Source: Vitrella brassicaformis (lineage: Eukaryota; Sar; Vitrellaceae). From it: a DNA stretch of 37,368 nucleotides. This document shows positions 20,568 to 30,162 of the stretch, piece after piece. The first letter of the stretch is position 1, and every line of letters begins with the position of its first letter. Location: positions 1 to 37,368 of the forward strand of contig CDMY01000645.1 of the NCBI GenBank assembly GCA_001179505.1. The letters run 5' to 3'. The notes beneath the pieces are model-generated. The model was given only the letters and a program-made list of their open reading frames with translations, did no database searches and was not told the origin of the DNA. A program made the translations under genes and the position numbers.

Positions 20568-23500
20568 TCACACTTTGGTGGTCGTGTTCATCCCTGGCAC
20601 CTGCAAGTATGCAAAATGACACCCACCCACAACGCACACCACTTTCTGCATCGCACATACATGCCATATCTTGACACCTTCGTAAATCGCTGGGCCTCAG
20701 GGTTGAACTCGGGCGTGCGAGCAAACTGCAGGAAGAGATTGGCCAGCCGCTGACGCAAACCTGAAAGAAGACCAATAGTGCAATACGGATGGATGTCTTG
20801 ACAATCTGCCATCTCGGTGAGCACCGAAGCGACCTTTGAGTGAGCTGTCCCTTCTCCCCCGATTGAGCATGTCGGCCTCCCTGTCTATCAAGTCAACAAT
20901 CTCGCGAGTCAAATTGCAATCAAACTCCTGCTCACCAACACACAAGAGACAGACACAACAGACAGACAGACAGACAGACAGAGAGACAGAGAGAGACAGA
21001 GACACCAAACACGGATGCAGACACCCTGTGCAACTATATGGTCCAGGGGTGTTATTGACTGACCGACCGACTGACTGACTGAATGACCAATTGACTGACC
21101 TTGACAGTCCACTTGACGTGTAGGAGCACATCGAGGCGCTCGTCGACAGTCAGGAGGGGCAGACGCAGACCGTTGTACAAATCCATCAACTCCTTTGCAC
21201 CTGGATTTGCGAGTGGCATCACTCGTTGACACAGACATGGATAGAAGATGCCGCCTGCGTACGTGTGGAGAATGGGGTGTGTACGATGGTGGCCTCCCCG
21301 TCAGACTGCGCCCACACCTTTGGGTTCGCCATCTGCACACACCACACAAGATGGTGGTACATTCGCCTTTCGTGTGTTGGCTGGGTGTTTACCGCTTCCA
21401 GCAGTCTCCTGACTTTGGCATCCCGGTTGGCATCGTGGGCCTGGATCTTCAACCGGTCGATCGTCTGACACAAGATGGCGGAACAGATCCACAAATGCAC
21501 GCACACGACACGCACACACGGTGAGTGCACACTCTGTCTTGCCGTGTACCTGGAGGAGCTTTGTCTCCTTTGCCAGCAGCTCTCTTAATGCCTCCTGCTT
21601 GGTTGCCTGCACGACCGACACAACACCCATGGTCACTCACATTCATGTCACGCCCGCCCACACCCACACACCTGGTCGAAGGTTGATTTTTTGATGCGAT
21701 TGGTCTCATTAATGCGCCACGCTGCACACATGCCGAAGACATTCATTGAGGAAGACGTCTGTCTGGATTCTTGTTTTCTGTCTGAGTAGAGTGTTACCTT
21801 CGAGTTCTGAGTAGAGCGTTTCGAAGTCTTCGTATGTCCGCGGGTGCATCCGCTTCCCGATCTCCCGCTTGTGACGCAGATCGGCCTCACGCTGCCTGCA
21901 GCAAACGGGCAACCAGCCAACCAGCCAGCCAGCACGATTCCTCCCCTCTCCCGCCCTCTAATATATCGCCCGATGGATGCATTGTACGTACAGTCTTTCT
22001 GCCTCTTCGCTTTCGAATTGAATGAGGTCGTCTCGCTGCTTGCGCATGCCCCTGACTCTCTTCCGAGCAAGCATACCCCTAGCCAACCGCTGCAGCAGCA
22101 GCACCTATAGGACACAATGGGAGATATGGCCAAGGCTAAATGGATGATGGATCAGAATTGTGACGGTGCTGACTTTCTGGCACTGGCGTTCGAACAGCTC
22201 TTCTGCGGTGAAGTACGCCTTGGGATGGAGGACCTTGTCGTGTTCGGTCGACACGTACACACTCACCGTCCTCTGATGAGTGAGGTGAACAAAGAAAGAA
22301 TGGGGATGACACAGATGCCGCGGCCCGTCTCGTCCATTCTCGTTTGTGTATCGTACCACTTGTGTACCGGCCTCTCGCTTAGGTTGGATGGAGCAGCTTC
22401 GATACTCGTACGTCTGGGTCTCACGATGATACTTGACGATGGTCTGAGCGGAAGGGACAGTAGAAGGAGACATGGATTTATCAGCCCCGTGTCTCCACGC
22501 AGCAGCACCGCATCCACCTGTGGTTTCTTGTCGATGGGTGTCTGGGTGAAGGCGTCATGGTATTCCACCCGAGTCTGCTTCTGACGGTACCCACCTGAGA
22601 CCAAACACACGCTGCAGTCTTCTTTTTGCACTCATCTGTGCCAGTGGTCTTCAGTCACCGACCGATGAAGGGTTTGGCCTCTGAAGCCTTCTCGATGTGC
22701 ACTCTCACGAGCTTCACCGCGCCCTGGCTGTCTGAAGCAAGAAGAGGCAGCATCGCACCCATAAATACCCCCTTTCTTCTGTCGCCCATTTATCAGTGGT
22801 GTCCGTTGTCTGTCGCACCCACCCACCCACCCACCTTGGCACTGCAGCTCGAGAACGTCCGGCATGACATACTCGGGCAGAGGCTGCTCCTCGTAGAAAT
22901 TCAGACGAAGCTGGCAAAGCACAAGGAACATAGAGTCAGACGATTTCCATGGCCTGGAGTGTTCCCTTTTTCCTGGTCCGTCTCGCACCTCGATGCCAAC
23001 CCGGTCTCCCGCCTTGAGCTGATACCCTCCCAGTGAGCGAGACAGATCCAGCAGACCATCAGCCGCTACAGCCCCGCTCCTACACACGCAAAACAGACAG
23101 TCGCACACACACACACACACACACACATATATAACAGCTGGATGACGTGTCTGTCTACGTGCTGTACGGCCGATAGATAGCTACATGCATACATAGATAC
23201 ATGCATACGCACATACGCACATGTTCATGAGGAATAGAGTGCCCTCCGGCAGGCTGAGCTCTGCCTCCAGCTCCCCCCGGATCTCTATCAGTGTCCTCTC
23301 AACGGGATAATACTTGGTCTGCCCGTAACCCTGGTTGACAAGGCAAGGGATGCACTTCCGTTCTTTGCCTTTCGGTGCACACATGCTCGCTCGGTGTCCG
23401 AACCTCAGGCAATATGATGAAATCGATGGCCACATTGCCTTCCGCACCGGCTGGCTCCTCGCCCTCCGGCGGCCCCACCCCCTCCTCTGCAGGCGGCATC

Positions 23501-23817
23501 TCACTTTCGCCCTCAACCGCTTCAGCCCCTTCCTGCACTGCAGATGCCTCTGCCTCTGCGGGGGGCTCCCCTTCCGTGACCGCTGGCTGCCCCTCCCCCT
23601 TGACCTCCGGCGGTTCTTGCGGCTCTCCCTGCTTGTCGTCATCCCCAGCAGGGGGGACCTCTTCTGTGCTTTGCCTCGGCTTGACTTCAGGGTCCTTGGC
23701 CTCCTCGGTTTCCTCCCCTGGCGTCTCCTCTTCCTCCATTCCATCTTCCTGGGGGGCGGCCGCAGGTTCGGCCTCCGCTGCAGCAGGGCCCTGCTCGTCC
23801 ATGTCCGCCGTATCCAT
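20568..23817 (-). CDS. IQUB: IQUB-like ciliary protein (IQ motif and ubiquitin-like domain)
   Basis: IQUB is a conserved protein of motile cilia linked to radial spokes. Eighteen exons from 23404-23817 to 20568-20600 join to about 597 residues with consistent phase; the border between 22518 and 22443 is ambiguous. Residues 1-138 are acidic (Glu/Pro/Ala-rich). A ubiquitin-like region follows (VERTLIEIRGELEAELSLPE). Then come PEYVMPDVLELQCQ, KPFIGGYRQKQTRVEYHDAF with TQTP, and VSVYVSTEHDKVLHPKAYFT, all hallmarks of the family. The IQ-type helix is VLLLQRLARGMLARKR. The coiled region ends TRAKELMDLYNGLRLP and FARTPEFNPEAQRFTK. The predicted end, ten residues after FTK, is shorter than I recall for animal IQUB, which continues into a Cys-rich tail. 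Its presence implies a flagellated stage. Confidence 0.9.
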
Positions 23818-23894
23818 CGCGAGCTAATTAGCTCGCAAAATGGGAACTGATCTGTGTCGCGTTGTACTAGTGGCCTCGTGGTGTGGCTTCCGGT
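23818..23894. promoter_or_regulatory. Compact bidirectional promoter, IQUB / Tudor-like gene
   Basis: Only 77 bp separate the two start codons. It holds the perfect palindrome at 23819-23836, whose right half continues into AGCTCGCA (23830-23837). The palindrome begins one base beyond the IQUB start codon, so it would lie at or near that gene's transcription start. Confidence 0.65.
23819..23836. repeat. Perfect 18-bp palindrome GCGAGCTAATTAGCTCGC
   Basis: The two 9-bp halves are exact reverse complements with no spacer. Each half contains GCGAGCT/AGCTCGC, the core of the octamer found singly in the other head-to-head promoters. This suggests a site that can bind a factor on both strands. Confidence 0.9.
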
Positions 23895-25358
23895 ATGAGA
23901 ACCCGCAAAGCTGACTACCTGGCAGACGACGAGCTGGTCGGACAGGTGAGTGATCTGGCAGATACCACCACGGACGGCATCACTCTCCCCCGTGCCTTCC
24001 TGCGACTTTCAGTTTCTTGCAAAGTATTTTGGCCGCTCGAAATATTTTGGAATTGGTAAGCTTGGGGCTCCTCGCGAGGGTGGTGTGATGTGATGTGGCC
24101 TGGTTTGGTGTGCAGTGGTTCACAAGGAGTCGGTGCTGGACAAGAGTAATCGCGAAGTCGAAGCCTATTTGGTGGTATACACCGATGCTGAGACCGAGCA
24201 TCTCAGCGGTGGGGACAGATGATAGTTCTGCACACATGCAAACACACTTACAAACACACTCATCGATGCGTATGTGCGTGTGTGCAGGCAAGTCGATACG
24301 GTATGCGCACGGCGGGAAGGAGAGAGATAGGGAGCGACAAGACGTGAATCAGCGAGGCGTTTCTCGTTCCTGTGCTGTGCTGTGTTGGTCAGCGAAAAGA
24401 TCGCCCATGTGAGTGACGACGATGTGGCAATGCAGCTCAACAATCTGAGACTCGACCTGCGCAGGTAGGGTGGCACAACACATGGCCTCCCCCACCACTG
24501 CCCCTGTATGTGTATCCATCCATGCATCCGTTGATGTGTTGGTTGGTTCATTCAGCAAGGGCATCGACCTGGCGCACAGCCTGGAAGAGGGCCCTCCCAA
24601 GGACACGGCAGCAGCATCAGCCAAGGCTGACCCCGGCAGCGGCAGACGTGGCAAGCGCCAGCGCGGCGCCGCATCGGCGGCAGCAGCAGCGGCTGGCGCT
24701 GGTGCCAGTGAGGGGGATCATGAGGGCATTGCGGAGGAGGGCGAAGACGTGGACTCCGCAGGGGAGGAGGCCGATGACACCATGGGGGCCGCTGCTGCGT
24801 CGGCTACTGCCGCGGCTGCGGGGGGTGAGGAGGCTCAGCCCAAGAAGAAGAGACGCAAGCACGTGAGATATATCCATGAATTACGCATGCAGCCGAGTTG
24901 CCGGGTATTGTATTCAGGCTCCTCAGCCGCATGCCAAGTCGCTTTCTGCTGCATCTGCTGGAGATGAACGGGTCGTCGAGTTGAATGACATTCTCATGTA
25001 AGACGGGAAAGGTGCACAGGTGATTGACGCGTGGATCCATTTACGTGTATGCTGCTCAGTGGCGGTGACCTGCAGCCCCTGTCGGGTGACTGGACGGTGG
25101 AACGGCTCAAGGGCATTCCTCGAGACGACGTAAGACATACCTACCTACTAGAGACAGCCAGCCAGGCAGAAGAAACGGGTGCAACGACGTATGTACGAAG
25201 TCCTCCGTTTTGCCTGTGTCGATTCGATTTAGTTCAAGTTGATGCTCCAGAAGTCCGCCGCTGTGCCGCTGGTGGGTCAGCAGCTGGAGGCGGTGCTCCT
25301 CTGCTACGTACGGCTGCAGGAGATGGCCAACGCGGCTGCGGGGGGGCCGACCGGATGA
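23895..25358 (+). CDS. Nuclear protein with Tudor-like chromatin-reader domain
   Basis: Nine exons (23895-23945, 24013-24055, 24116-24208, 24288-24300, 24393-24464, 24556-24862, 24918-24997, 25060-25129, 25233-25358) join to 284 residues. The N-terminus has LVGQFLAKYFGRSKYFGIVV, a loop, then EAYLVVYTDAETEHLSGKSI. This is the pattern of Tudor-like domains of the PTM/DDT type, where a Y-x-D-x-x-x-E core follows a K-x-F-G strand; the assignment is by pattern only. The centre is Ala/Glu-rich low complexity, and PKKKRRKH is a likely nuclear localisation signal. The C-terminus (PLSGDWTVERLKGIPRDDFK) may be a helical interaction segment. The fourth exon is only 13 nt and is needed to keep frame and complete the domain. 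It is divergent from IQUB across 77 bp. Confidence 0.78.
24288..24300 (+). other. 13-nt micro-exon
   Basis: GCAAGTCGATACG is bounded by a tgtgcag acceptor and a gtatgc donor. Without it, the exons ending at 24208 and starting at 24393 are out of phase. With it, the protein reads HLSGKSIREKIAHV, completing the Tudor-like strand. Direct joining gives a different frame with no family sense. Confidence 0.8.
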
Positions 25359-25999
25359 ATGATGGCGGGATGCGTACGGGGCAGGGCAGGTTTTGCCGTC
25401 ACTTTGGCTGTCTGTACGTGTGGTGGGTGGCATTTTCTTCGTGGACACGTGTGCATCCTTCTCCATGAAAATGCATGTGTGCATCCTTCTGCATTGTGGT
25501 GCTGCGGTTTGGTGCTGTGGTTTATTCAATGTGTGGTGAGTGGTCCGGTCCCATGTACACTCGCTCAGAGACATGCTCACGTCCATTGACCTGTGATACG
25601 GTGCCTGTAGACTGCATTCATACCACCAACAAAGGAAGGGAACCAACACGGGCACACATGGGGCCAGCTCTTCGCAGGTCACAGACAGAGGCGCACATGA
25701 AGAGATCAGAGCTAACGTGCATACGTTCACTCGCGACACATGCACCACCGGCCAGCTGCAAAAAGGGCCGATGAAGCGCACCAAACACACGTATGCATGG
25801 CATGGATGCTCTCCATCCACATGGATCGAGGAGAAAAACACACCATCGACCCAATAAGACAAGGGCAGGGCAGGGCAGGGCGGCTCTGTCAGCCACCTGA
25901 CGCGTACGTCACCTGCACACACACACGGGAACCATGGCCAAGATCCATCCATCTACGTGTATGCACATCCAATGCAGCCGTGTGTGTGACGCTGCTCAC
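25359..25999. other. Convergent intergenic region, Tudor-like / MFS
   Basis: No exon is seen. It contains two copies of GTGTGCATCCTTCT (25449-25462 and 25477-25490), a GGGCA run near 25863-25880 and scattered CACA repeats. It presumably contains both 3' UTRs. Confidence 0.5.
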
Positions 26000-28390
26000 T
26001 CACTGACTCACTCCGTGTTGGTCCACAAGATGCGATTCGTCTTCCATCATCTGCACCTGCAGCCGTGCCGCCGGCGAGCAGCTGGCGATGGCAGCCAGCC
26101 GCGCCGCCCGATGCACCTCCACAGATGGAGGAGCCGTCAGCCGAATGGGCATCGTCATGCGTCGAGTCAGCCGCAGCGCGGGGCTCTCGGTGCTGTCATC
26201 TCCCCTTGCTTCCATGTCGATGGGGTGCGACAGAGTGCGCTGGATGGGCTTGGAGGGCTCCTGGGGCTGCTGTTGCTGCTGGTGGTCCAGCTGCACCGAT
26301 TGGGGGAGGTGCTCGTGTGGTGCCGGCTGCTTTGGCGGCTTGTAAGTGCGGATTGAGTAGAGGCACATGAAGGTAATGGGGATGAGCAGGACGCCCATGA
26401 GCTCAAATGAGAGGGCGTAGTCGTTGTGCAGCAGCTCAACAAGGGGGGAGGCCACCAAGGGGCCCAGCATCAGCCCGCCGTTGAAGGTCTGCTCCTCCAG
26501 TGCGAAGGCCTTCCCGTGGTCCTCAATGCCCTCGTCGTGCAGCCATGAAGCTACAGACACACACAACCACACACAGATATGCAGGACCACAAGCACCTCC
26601 TTTGTCCCCTCTGTGCGCGTCTGTGGGCGTGTCAGTCAATGAGTCAGTGGCGTACATGCGAATGCGAATGCGCTGGTCTCGGCGGACCCCAGCCCCACAC
26701 CGAAGAGGGTCAGCACCGTCACCTGGAATGTCGACAGAGACGACGAGGCCAGGGAGAACCCCATCACAATCGTGCACAGCGCGCACCACGCCGACGCAAC
26801 CAAACAAAACATCATCGGACGCAGCAGAAACCTGCACACATGGGACCTCTCTGCAGACAGACAGGAGCGTGGTCCACTTGTGTGTGGACGTACGTACCTG
26901 TCTATGAGGAACCCGGTGGTCGGCCCGCAAGTGATCTTAGCGATGAATTGCGGCATGAACAGCGCGCCGGTGGCACTGGCAGAGAGGCCGTAGGCGTCCC
27001 GCCAATATAGCGGCAACAGGGCCTGTAGACAACGGCACACACATGCCACCACATGGTACATCCTGGCTCGTACACGTAAGTGCGGAGACGCATACCTGCA
27101 GAGCTGACGCCGCGGCCCACGGCAGAGTGACACACAGCATTGCCGTGATGAAATGGACATTGGCGAAGACGGCGTAACCCTGCCGCTTCGGCTTGTCCTC
27201 CTCTGTCAGCGGCACCACCAGATCGGGCAGGCTGCGCAACACACAGGTGATACGATCTCGTTGTCTTGTGCACAAATGGCCGTCGTCTCACTCACTCGTG
27301 TGCCAGCTGCTGCGCGTTGCTGCCCACTTCGGTGGGAAAGCGCCCGGTCGCCGCGATGAAGACCACGGCGGCCAAGGAACCACAGGCAAGGACGAGCATG
27401 ACGCCCCACACGCACTTGCTGCCAGCAGCGTCGTAGAGGAAACCTCCAGCTGCCGGGCCGACAATAGCGCCGACGTCACCCGTGAGCGCAATGCCCACTG
27501 CGGTGGCCCTGTTGGACTTGTCCTAAGGTGAATGGAGAGACACAAGCAAGATACAACATGCTTCACGCTGGCCAAGGCACGACACAAAGTGCCTCACGTG
27601 AGTGCGGGCCAGCGCCCCAAAGCCCGCCGGATACAAAATGGATGACGCAAAACCCTGACACATACAGACGGCAAGCAGAGACGATAATGCAGTGCACGTT
27701 TACGTGGCATTCAGTGTGTCACCTGCAGCACTCTGGCGACGATGTAAGACGCGAGGGAATCCTAAAGCACAGATGCACGCGGCACAGCGGTCAGCAGTGT
27801 ACTCGGGACGAGGCAGGTAGGCAGGCAGGCATGCACTCACCTTGATAAGGTAACACAGGCCACCCATCGCCAGCAGGGCGAACGGCACGACCAGCATCTT
27901 CTTCCACCCCACCCTGACCAACAGACAGCGACATCGATTGCAGCATTGACACGGCCGGCGTACCTGTCGATGATTATTCCACCTGAACCAATCCCAAACA
28001 GCCAGGGAAATCCTGGATGAATGCACGAATACACATGATCCCTTTGCTGATTCGTACCGATGGGCGCGAAACCGATGGCAATGATTGGTCGTGCGATGAA
28101 GATGAGGCTGTGCAGAACGGGTGGAAGGCTGAGCGTCCGGGGGCTGACCGTAACAATCACCGTCTGCACACAGAATACATAAGTGCCGATAGATGACACG
28201 ACCCCCAGGACGTCGAAGGAGTCAACCGTTCGTCGCATTGATGCTACCTGGTACATCATGTCGGTGAAACAGCCAAACCACACAACCTGCACCACACACA
28301 CACAACGTGAAGCACATCTTCGCATTCACACGGCCCTCGACTGCCTCTGCGCCTATATACAATGACGAGGCCGTAGTGAATGTCCTTCAT
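26000..28390 (-). CDS. Major facilitator superfamily transporter (DHA1/SLC18-like)
   Basis: Twelve exons (28361-28390, 28248-28286, 28058-28163, 27964-28012, 27841-27913, 27723-27761, 27598-27654, 27296-27522, 27096-27231, 26898-27022, 26656-26831, 26000-26550) join to 535 residues. Helix 1 includes YGLVIVVWFGCFTDMMYQTV. The loop between helices 2 and 3 reads GGIIIDRVGWKKML, the Gly-x-x-x-Asp-Arg-x-Gly motif of MFS. Helices 4 and 5 contain the proline/glycine motif LTGDVGAIVGPAAGGFLYD, typical of drug:proton antiporters and vesicular amine transporters. The second half repeats the layout (CGPTTGFLIDR, then GVGLGSAETSAFAFA). The C-terminal ~120 residues are cytosolic with a Gln-run. The substrate is unknown. 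The predicted start is 17 bp from that of the hydrolase on the other strand, so its 5' end is uncertain. Confidence 0.88.
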
Positions 28391-28452
28391 CGTCGAAAGC
28401 AGATCAGATGCCAGATCTTCCCTTTTCAGCTCGCAGAGATCGCCTTGCTGAA
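28391..28452. promoter_or_regulatory. Very compact bidirectional 5' region, MFS / hydrolase
   Basis: The first ATGs of the two genes are 17 bp apart (28390 minus, 28408 plus). The octamer AGCTCGCA lies at 28428-28435, inside the longest hydrolase frame but upstream of its second Met (28453). If the octamer is a promoter element as at the other pairs, translation of the hydrolase starts at 28453 and this 62-bp stretch is the shared 5' region. Confidence 0.5.
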
Positions 28453-29833
28453 ATGCGTGTTTTTTTCTATGGCAGTGCAGCAGAGCAGTTCGTGCGCCTC
28501 CATCTGCCCACAAGCAGCGAGATCCATGAATCAAACTCGACGAGATCTCCTCATCCCGTGTGCGCGGTCATCCACGGCGGCTACTGGTAGGCAATCACCA
28601 AGTGCAGGAAACCTCTCCTCCCCCAGACTGCTGACTGTCGGCATGTGTGCAGTGCTGCAGGAAGAATCAGTATGATTTGGATTCGTACTGCATCAAGAAC
28701 ATCGCGCCTGCGCTGGCGAGGAGAGGCTACGCAGCGGTGGAGGTTGAGTACAGACGGCGAGACCACCCGGGAGGAGGATGGTGGGTGGCAGCCACATCAG
28801 ACACCGGTGCAGCGGGGGGTACTTGCCAAGCCATGTGCACTGGTGTGTTTGTGTCCATCACATGATGCAGGCCCGGCACCAACGTCGACGTGGTGCTCGC
28901 CCTCAGGTGATCTCACCTTGCTTCCAAGGAACCAACCATTGTCGCTGCTTTGCTGCACCCCTGCCTTGTGTGCGTTGTGTGTACATGCAGGTACCTCAGC
29001 GACCTTGCTGACCCCTCATCGGCTGCCCTTCCCTTGGACCTCTCCCGTCTGGTCATCATGGGCCACTCAGCGGGTGGCTGCCTTGCGATGTGGGCAGCGG
29101 AGGAGAGTCACCGAATGCACGCCACCGGTGCTGTCGACACCGATGGGGCTTTGAGGCTGAGTGAGGACGAGCGACAGCGGCTGGAAGGATGGCGCGCGGT
29201 GGTGCCGCATGGAGTGGTGGCGATTGCGCCCGTGGCTGACCTCATCGAAGGGTGAGTGGGCGGACGGCAGGGAGGGAGGGATTGAACAGATGAAGACAAT
29301 CACTGTTAGTGATTCAGTTATGAGCAGAAACTGAGCGACGAGGGCGACGCGGTGGAGCGATACATGAAGGTACTTGACGAAGTCTCTGGTTGTCTGTTGT
29401 CATGCTATCGCTGTGCAGATGCGCCCCACTGACTCGGTGGCTGCGCGTGAGGCCTACATGAGGGCATCCCCCGCCCACCAGCTCCCGAATCGTGTGCCGC
29501 AGGCTCTCATACTGGGCCGTCGCGACACGGGACGTGCCCTTGGCGCATGGAGAGAGCTACTACGAGAAGGCCAAGATAGCGGCGCGTAATGGTGGGTGCA
29601 TAGGAGGATGGGGGACCTGTGTATGTTGGACGGGCGCACGTGTACACGTTCGTTCGATAGCCTCTGTACGTGTGCTGTGCTGTGCTGTGTGTGGTGTGTG
29701 TGGTCATGCAGATGAGTCGAGTGTGCGTCTGTATAGCATTGAGAGTGCGGATCACTTCGATCTCGTCGACTGTGACAACAAGAAGTGCTTCGAGACTCTC
29801 ATCGAGGCCGTCGAGGGGTTCATCCACACCTGA
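28408..29833 (+). CDS. Alpha/beta hydrolase, kynurenine-formamidase-like (apparent 1-nt frameshift)
   Basis: Kynurenine formamidases hydrolyse N-formylkynurenine in tryptophan breakdown; related esterases share the fold. Exons are 28408-28586, 28661-28780, 28871-28906, 28991-29251, 29318-29369, 29419-29591 and 29712-29833. HGGYWKNQYDLDSY gives the HGG oxyanion motif. YRRRDHPGGGWPGTNVDVVL matches the formamidase cap. LVIMGHSAGGCLAMW holds the nucleophile Ser, DVPLAHGESYYEKA lies by the acid residue and SADHFDLVD holds the His. In exon 6 the frame ends ALILGRRDTGR, while the matching continuation DVPLAHGESYYEKA is one frame over. One base too many in the GGG at 29529-29531 explains this and restores phase with the last exon, giving about 313 residues. 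It is either an assembly error or a broken gene. The start at 28453 is an alternative. Confidence 0.85.
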
Positions 29834-29928
29834 TATACGCGCATAGACGCAGCGTTGGCGGCTAGCTAGGACAATGAACGGTTGTCGTGCGTTTCATGAT
29901 CGGCGAAAGAGATGGACAGAGACACCAC

Positions 29929-29960
<32 letters not shown>

Positions 29961-30162
29961 CAAATACAAATACATGCACCAACCGATACATATACAGACA
30001 GACAATCAACCAGCCAAATAATCGGCTCTCTCGACTGACAGACTCACCAGTTAACTGTCTCATCCATTGACTGACTGACTGACTGCTTCGCTCCTGCACC
30101 GGCGTTTCTGTCTGTCTGTCAGTTTGTTTGTTTGTTTGTGACTTGCTGCTGGTGTTGGTGCG
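29834..30162. other. Intergenic region with TGTGTA repeat, hydrolase / RRM gene
   Basis: This is the 3' flank of the hydrolase and promoter of the RRM gene. It contains a TGTGTA hexamer repeat (29929-29960), CAAATA units, GACT repeats and a GTTT run (30120-30139). There is no exon, and the AGCTCGCA octamer is absent. Like the region upstream of the coiled-coil gene, this tandem (not head-to-head) promoter lacks it. Confidence 0.5.
29929..29960. repeat. TGTGTA hexanucleotide repeat
   Basis: About five tandem copies of a TGTATG/TGTGTA unit are followed by CAAATA repeats. It is a simple microsatellite in the 3' flank of the hydrolase. Confidence 0.8.

Noticed and set aside
23181-23850. Basic Arg-rich frames over IQUB exon 1
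   Set aside because: They are frame shadows of the acidic Glu/Pro-rich N-terminus of IQUB.
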